A DNA stretch of 64,000 nucleotides from Streptomyces actuosus (GTDB lineage Bacteria > Actinomycetota > Actinomycetes > Streptomycetales > Streptomycetaceae): contig NZ_JAFFZS010000001.1 in NCBI RefSeq assembly GCF_016921115.1, forward strand, positions 186,001 through 250,000, written 5' to 3'. This document shows, in pieces, positions 59,277-64,000 of the stretch. The notes beneath the pieces are model-generated. The model had not been told where the DNA came from and did no database searches. It worked only from the letters and a program-made list of their open reading frames with translations. Numbering within the stretch: position 1 is the first letter of the stretch; each line of letters opens with the position of its first letter. Position numbers and translations under genes: made by a program.

Positions 59277-60179
59277 TCATGCGTGGGGTACGACGGCCAC
59301 CGGGCAGCCGACGTGGTGGATGGCGGCGTGGGTGACGGGACCGGTCCTCGGGCCCACGGGCCGGTCGGGGACACGGCGGCCGACGACGAGGAGACTCGCT
59401 CCGGTCGCGGCCCGCACCAGCGCGGTACCCGGCCGGTCCTTCACGACCGTCTCCGTGACGGGGACGTCCGGGTACTTGTCCCGCCAGGGGCTCAGGACCG
59501 CGGAGAGGAACCCGAGCCACTCCTCGGCCCGGTCGGGCTCGTCCACCAGAGCGATGTCGCCCTGACCGAGGCTCAGCGGCCCGGGGGCCCGCCAGGCGTG
59601 CACGGCACGCAGGGCCGCCCCACGCTGCCGGGCCGCCTCGAAGGCGAATTCGACGACCTCGTCGCAGGGCCGCGAGAGGTCGATGCCGAGCACGACGTCC
59701 CGGTAGCCGGTGTGCACGGAGAGACTGCCGTCGCCCGCCGGGAGGTGCTCGTCGGCCGCCTCCTCCCCCGCGCGGACGAGGACGACGGGGCCGAGGGCCC
59801 GCGCGACGACGCCGAGCGCGACCGATCCGACGAGGAACCCGGTGAAGCCGCTGAGCCCGCGTGAGCCGAGCACCAGCAGTTCGGCCTGCTCGGCCGCCTT
59901 CGCCAGGGCCTCGGTCGCGGGGCCCGGCACCTGTTCGTCGGAGAGCCGGACGTCGGGGCATGCGGCGCGGACCGCGTCCTCCGCCTCGCGCAGGCAGCGC
60001 CGCGCCAGATGCCGCTGCACGGCGTCGCCGGGCTCGCCGTCCCGCTGGCCGGGGTGCCAGTTCCAGACGTGCAGCAGGTGGAGCGGCCGGTCGCGGCGTA
60101 CGGCCTCGCGGGCCGCCCACTGCGCGGCGGTCAGACTTTCGGCGGATCCGTCGATTCCGGCGACAACGGGCTGCACCAT
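59277..60179 (-). CDS. Tandem-domain universal stress protein (UspA), second of three
   Basis: This 300-residue two-domain UspA has GSRGLSGFTGFLVGSVALGVVARAL as the first ATP-binding loop and GRRVPDRPVGPRTGPVTHAAIHHVGCPVAVVPH as the second, with VVAGIDGSAESLTAAQW at the start. The ATG at 60179 is followed by VQP; AGGAGG lies upstream. It is the closest paralogue of the neighbouring USP 65 bases downstream, so they arose by duplication. Confidence 0.88.
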   Translation of the reverse strand: MVQPVVAGIDGSAESLTAAQWAAREAVRRDRPLHLLHVWNWHPGQRDGEPGDAVQRHLARRCLREAEDAVRAACPDVRLSDEQVPGPATEALAKAAEQAELLVLGSRGLSGFTGFLVGSVALGVVARALGPVVLVRAGEEAADEHLPAGDGSLSVHTGYRDVVLGIDLSRPCDEVVEFAFEAARQRGAALRAVHAWRAPGPLSLGQGDIALVDEPDRAEEWLGFLSAVLSPWRDKYPDVPVTETVVKDRPGTALVRAATGASLLVVGRRVPDRPVGPRTGPVTHAAIHHVGCPVAVVPHA

Positions 60180-60739
60180 GACGCACACCTCCTGAAAGCT
60201 CGGTCGGCTTCCGCTTCCCAGCCTCCGGCGGACCGGGCGGCCCGAGGAGGGGCCATGGGGCCCGGCCCTCCGCCATCCGGCCCTGGATCCCGCGCCGGAC
60301 CCGGCAGTGCCCCCGGACGCTGCCTCCCGCCCCCGGCCCCGTCGCGCCTCCTCCCGGCCCCGCCAGGCGCCGGCACCTCCGGGACCCCGCCCGCCCGACG
60401 CCCGGGTAACCGCCGCCCCGAGATCCCCCGCACCCCGGGTGGACGCGTCCTGGGCCTCCGTGCGGTGGCCCCGACCGTCGACTCGCCGAAGGACCAGCGG
60501 CCCCCGGACCACGGCGCCGGCCCGGCGGCCGCACCCGGGGACCCCACCCCGGGCTTCCTCCGCACCCGGCGCCCCGAGGGACCACCGGCCCCGGGCTCCG
60601 GCGGCACACCGGGCGGACGATCCCGGGAACCCCGGCGCTCTTCCCGCCCGGCCCGCCGAACCCACCGCCCCGTGGCACCCGGCCTCCCTCACCGCAGGGG
60701 GTCAGCGCGACCGCCCCGCGGTCCCGGCCCTCCCCCCGC
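60180..60739. other. GC-rich spacer between the second and third UspA genes
   Basis: About 560 bases, extremely C-rich on the plus strand (many CCCC and CGCC runs). It shows open frames in several phases, none with family-like residues or ribosome sites. I see no gene or regulatory motif. Confidence 0.55.
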
Positions 60740-61621
60740 TCACGGTGCGTGCGGGATCACCGCCACCGGGGCCTCGGCGTGGTGCAGCAGGGCGTGGGCC
60801 ACTCGGCCGAGCCGGGGTCCGAGGGCGCCCGGCCGCCGGTGGGCGCCGATCACCACGAGGTCGGCGGCGGCCGACCGCTGCACCAGCACCTTGCGGGCCG
60901 GACCCTCCACGGCCGTGCGGCGCACCCGTACCCCGGGGTGCTCGGCACTTGCGGGGCCGAGCAGTTCGGCCAGCCGGGCACGGGCCTCCTCCTCGTGGGG
61001 GCGGCCGGGTGCCCCGCCGGGGCGTCGGTGGCCGCCGCCGTCGTGTGCCGGGCGGCGCCAGGCGCGCACCGCGTCGAGCTCGCATCCGCGGACCTCGGCC
61101 TCCCGGAAGGCGAACCGCGCCGCCTCCCCGCCGTCCGCCGGCTCCCCGGCGCCGAGGAGGATCCGGTCGTGGCGGCCGGCCAGTCCGGCCGGGTCGCCCC
61201 GCACCACGATCACCGGGCAGCGCGCGCGGGCCGCTACCGCGGGGCCGACCGGGCCGAGCAGCAGCCCGGCCGCCTCACCGAGCCCGCGCGCGCCGGTGAC
61301 CAGGATGAAGGCGTGGTCGCCCGCGGCGAGCAGCGCCTCCACGGGATCCGCAGGGACGATGTCGGTGGACACCTCCACCGTGGGGTTGCGCCGCCGGGCG
61401 CGTTCCGCGGCCGGGGCGACGATCCGGTCGGCGGGCTCGTGCCGGGCCGGGCTCGCCGGGTCCGCCGGCCGGGTGACCCGCGCGTGGTGTGCGTCGTGGG
61501 TGCCGTGGACCAGGCGCAGCGGCGCGCCGTGCCGGGCGGCCTCGCCGACCGCCCAGTCGACGGCCGTGAGGCTGCCGGGCGATCCGTCGACGCCCACGAC
61601 GAGGGGAAGTACCGTCGTCAT
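60740..61621 (-). CDS. Tandem-domain universal stress protein (UspA), third of three
   Basis: This 293-residue two-domain UspA begins MTTVLPLVVGVDGSPGSLTA. The first loop is GARGLGEAAGLLLGPVGPAVAARA; the second ends GAHRRPGALGPRLGRVAHALLHHAEAPVAVIPH. It is more divergent than the other two. The ATG at 61621 is followed upstream by a 185-base divergent region to the hydrogenase protease gene, which could hold a shared regulator site. Confidence 0.87.
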   Translation of the reverse strand: MTTVLPLVVGVDGSPGSLTAVDWAVGEAARHGAPLRLVHGTHDAHHARVTRPADPASPARHEPADRIVAPAAERARRRNPTVEVSTDIVPADPVEALLAAGDHAFILVTGARGLGEAAGLLLGPVGPAVAARARCPVIVVRGDPAGLAGRHDRILLGAGEPADGGEAARFAFREAEVRGCELDAVRAWRRPAHDGGGHRRPGGAPGRPHEEEARARLAELLGPASAEHPGVRVRRTAVEGPARKVLVQRSAAADLVVIGAHRRPGALGPRLGRVAHALLHHAEAPVAVIPHAP

Positions 61622-61806
61622 CGTTCCCACCGCCTCCGGCCGGGCGGCACCCCCGACCGGTTCCACCGTGGTCGGTGCGGTGGCGGGCCGGGAAGGGCGG
61701 TTCGGCCCCCGCCGGGGCCCATCGGCCCCTCCTCGGGCCGGTGCGGCCGGCCGAGGATGATCGGGTGGCCGCAGTGGCCCGTCCGCCGGAACGAGGGAGC
61801 GGAAAG

Positions 61807-62325
61807 ATGTCCGTGGCCTCCCGGATCGTCGTCATCGGGGTCGGCAACGAGTTCCGTCATGACGACGGCGTGGGCTGGGCGGTGATCGCGTGCCTGCGGG
61901 AGCGGGCGCGCGGCAGGCCCCTGCCGCCCGGAACCGTCCTGGAGACCTGCGACGGCGATCCGGGGCGGCTGCTCGCGCTGTGGGAGAACGCCGCCCTGGC
62001 CGTCGTCGTCGACGCGGCGCAAGCCGACCCGCCACGTCCCGGGCGCGTCCACCGGCTGGCGCTGGACGGCACGCCGCCCGGCCCCACGGCCACCAGTTCG
62101 ACCAGTTCGCACGGGCTGGGCCTCGGCGAGGCCGTCGAGTTGTCCCGGATCCTCGGCCGGCTGCCGGGCCGGCTCGTGGTGTACGCCGTGGAGGGCGCCG
62201 ACCATGCGCTGGGCCGGGGCCTGTCCGCGCCGGTGGCGGCCTGCGTCGAGACGGTGGCCGACGCCGTCGCGGCCGACGTCGCCGGGCACGTGGCGGGGCA
62301 CGGGGCGGGCGGTGAGCGGCCATGA
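61807..62325 (+). CDS. [NiFe]-hydrogenase maturation endopeptidase
   Basis: This 172-residue HyaD/HycI-family protease has GVGNEFRHDDGVGWAV (the GxGN...D motif) near residue 10, VVVDAAQADPPRPG with a nickel-binding acid, and a later SSHGLGLGEAVELS histidine. It cleaves the C-terminal tail of the hydrogenase large subunit after nickel insertion. The ATG at 61807 has GAGGGAG upstream. It overlaps hypF by ATGA, so it starts the hyp operon. The hydrogenase structural genes would lie outside this window. Confidence 0.88.
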   Translation: MSVASRIVVIGVGNEFRHDDGVGWAVIACLRERARGRPLPPGTVLETCDGDPGRLLALWENAALAVVVDAAQADPPRPGRVHRLALDGTPPGPTATSSTSSHGLGLGEAVELSRILGRLPGRLVVYAVEGADHALGRGLSAPVAACVETVADAVAADVAGHVAGHGAGGERP

Positions 62326-64000
62326 GCGAGCGGCGCACCCAGCGCATCGAGGTCTTCGGCCGGGTCCAGGGCGTGGGATTCCGCCCGTACGTGCACCGGA
62401 CGGCGACCGAGCTCGGCCTCGACGGGTGGGTGTGCAACGTCGACGGCCATGTCGAGCTGACCGCCTCGGGGCGTCCGGGAGACCTGCGCGAACTGGTCGA
62501 CCGGCTGCGCGGGCAGGCGCCACCGCTGGCCGCGGTGCGCCGCGTCGAGGTGCGCGACGTGCCGCCCGAGGCGGCCCCCGCAGGCGCGGGCTTCTGCGTG
62601 GTCGCGAGCCGGGAGGCCCCGGCGGCGGCGCCGCGGGAGGTCCCGCCGGACGCCGCGATCTGCGCGGCGTGCCTGCACGAGCTGTTCGACCCCGCGGACC
62701 GCCGCCACCGGTACCCGTTCGTCACCTGCTCCGACTGCGGGCCGCGGGCCACCGTCATCGAGGACCTGCCCTACGACCGCGCGCGCACCACGATGCGCCG
62801 GTTCCCGCTGTGCCCCGCGTGCGCGGCCGAGTACGCCGATCCGGCGGACCGGCGCTTCCACGCGGAGCCGCTCGCCTGCCCGGCGTGCGGTCCCAGGCTG
62901 GCCTGGGAGACCAAGACCGGCGAGGAGGCACTGCGGGCGGCGGTGCGGACGGTGGCGGGCGGCGGCATCGTCGCCGTGAAGGGGCTCGGCGGCTACCAGC
63001 TGGTGTGCGACGCCGCCGCCGCGGCGGCGGTGGCCGAGCTGAGACGGCGCAAGCGCCGCCCCGCCAAACCGCTCGCGGTCATGGTGGGCGATCTCACCGC
63101 GGTGCGGCGGCTGGCGTACGCCGGCCGCACGGAGGCGGCCGTCCTCGGCTCGCCGCAGCGGCCCGTCGTGCTGCTCCGCGCCCGCCGTCACGGAGAGCTC
63201 CTCGCCCCGCAGGTGCATCCCGGCACCGACCGCGTGGGGCTGTTCCTGCCGACCACCGGGCTGCACCACCTGCTGCTGGCCGAACTCGCCCGGCCCCTGG
63301 TGGTGACCAGCGGCAACCTCGCCGGCGAGCCCATCGCCACCGACGACGCCGACGCCCGCCGGGCGCTCGGCGCGGTCGCGGACGGCTTCCTCACCCACGA
63401 CCGGCCCGTCCACGCCCGCTACGACGACTCCGTCGTGCAGGTCGTGCAGCGCGGCGTGCACGTGCTGCGGCGGGCTCGGGGCTACGCCCCGGCGCCACTG
63501 ACGCTGCCGGTGCCCGCCCGGCAGCCCGTGGTGGGGGCCGGTGCCCAGCTCAAGCACTCCTTCACGCTGGCGGAGCGGGGGCGGGCGCACACCGGGACGC
63601 ACACCGGGGACCTGGCGGACGCGGCGACGCTCGACGCCTTCGAGGCCGGCTACGCCGACCTGACCCGCCTGACCGGCATCACGCCGCGCACCGTCGCCCA
63701 CGACCTGCATCCCGGGTATCTGTCGACGCAGTGGGCGCGCAGCGGGCGCTTCGCCCGGCGGATCCCCGTCCAGCACCATCACGCCCACGTCGCGGCGGTC
63801 GCCGCCGAGCACGGGCTGACCGAGCCGTTCGTCGGCGTCGCCTACGACGGACTGGGCCTGGGCGACGACGGCACCCTGTGGGGCGGCGAGGTACTGGTCG
63901 CGGGCCTCACGGGGTACCGCCGCACGGGCCGCTTCGCGCGGGCGCCGCTGCCCGGCGGGGAGGCCGCGGTGCGGCATCCCGCCCGCATGGCCCTCGGCTA
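62322..64000 (+). CDS. hypF: HypF carbamoyltransferase, C-terminus beyond the window
   Basis: About 559 residues are present. The N-terminal acylphosphatase domain has GRVQGVGFRPYVHR. Two zinc fingers follow (CAACLHELFDPADRRHRYPFVTCSDCG pattern and CPACAAEYADPADRRFHAEPLACPACG). A YrdC-like domain (KPLAVMVGDL) and the start of the Kae1-like domain (HDLHPGYLSTQWA, HHHAHVAAVAAEHG) come next. HypF makes the carbamoyl group that HypE turns into the cyanide ligand of the NiFe site. ATG 62322 overlaps the protease stop. The frame is open to the window edge. Confidence 0.95.
   Translation, partial: MSERRTQRIEVFGRVQGVGFRPYVHRTATELGLDGWVCNVDGHVELTASGRPGDLRELVDRLRGQAPPLAAVRRVEVRDVPPEAAPAGAGFCVVASREAPAAAPREVPPDAAICAACLHELFDPADRRHRYPFVTCSDCGPRATVIEDLPYDRARTTMRRFPLCPACAAEYADPADRRFHAEPLACPACGPRLAWETKTGEEALRAAVRTVAGGGIVAVKGLGGYQLVCDAAAAAAVAELRRRKRRPAKPLAVMVGDLTAVRRLAYAGRTEAAVLGSPQRPVVLLRARRHGELLAPQVHPGTDRVGLFLPTTGLHHLLLAELARPLVVTSGNLAGEPIATDDADARRALGAVADGFLTHDRPVHARYDDSVVQVVQRGVHVLRRARGYAPAPLTLPVPARQPVVGAGAQLKHSFTLAERGRAHTGTHTGDLADAATLDAFEAGYADLTRLTGITPRTVAHDLHPGYLSTQWARSGRFARRIPVQHHHAHVAAVAAEHGLTEPFVGVAYDGLGLGDDGTLWGGEVLVAGLTGYRRTGRFARAPLPGGEAAVRHPARMALG

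Noticed and set aside
60180-60739. Plus-strand open frames in the C-rich gap between UspA genes
   Set aside because: Arg/Pro-rich low-complexity translation without ribosome sites or family likeness.

Overview
The window is chromosomal DNA from a high-GC actinomycete, almost certainly a Streptomyces. The evidence is very strong G/C bias at third codon positions, many GTG/TTG starts with GGAGG-type ribosome sites, ATGA/GTGA stop-start overlaps, rare TTA (bldA) codons, a DmdR/IdeR-type iron box, and typical Streptomyces families (ROK regulator, DUF2470, FBP zinc finger, FxsA/FxsB/FxsT, UspA array, hypF). No rRNA, tRNA, CRISPR array or intact insertion sequence was seen.

Layout. 0.2-6.6 kb: a PHP phosphoesterase, then a decaying redox-enzyme cluster. 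It holds an SDR with a promoter/operator palindrome, a broken TetR gene, a truncated aldo/keto reductase, an IS200/IS605-like end, an intact quinone reductase and a serine-recombinase remnant. 6.6-18.3 kb: ordinary core and accessory genes, including ROK, DUF3626, an FBP protein, a FUSC-like membrane protein, a secreted lactonase, an iron-boxed DUF2470 gene, and a TetR/P450 pair with a perfect 19+19 bp inverted repeat between them. 18.4-24.2 kb: an accessory patch full of transposase and acetyltransferase fragments. It carries a frameshifted zinc-ribbon gene divergent from an 822-residue macro-domain / uracil-DNA-glycosylase-fold / ADP-ribosyltransferase fusion, and a 181 bp palindromic MITE sits on that gene's stop codon. 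24.4-39.8 kb: metabolic genes (PIG-L deacetylase, S33-type hydrolase, lutABC, MoxR-VWA pair, DauR-like/threonine dehydratase pair, phosphoribosyltransferase plus hydrolase) and a cation/proton antiporter with two TTA codons.

40.1-57.2 kb is the second striking region, a conflict-type locus built round an FxSxx-type RiPP. One arm (minus strand) is fxsA, fxsT (degenerate ParA-like, TIR-like, NB-ARC and TPR domains) and an unknown protein. The divergent arm (plus strand) is fxsB (radical SAM), a HExxH peptide-hydroxylase-type protein, an alpha/beta hydrolase and a 1655-residue caspase-like/P-loop/WD40 protein. Two coupled P-loop ATPases converge on the far end of the minus arm. The gene set suggests a peptide-modifying, NTP-gated system with a protease effector; that role is inference.

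57.5-64 kb: a DUF4190 protein, a GNAT remnant, three tandem-domain UspA proteins and the start of a [NiFe]-hydrogenase maturation operon (endopeptidase, hypF running off the right edge).
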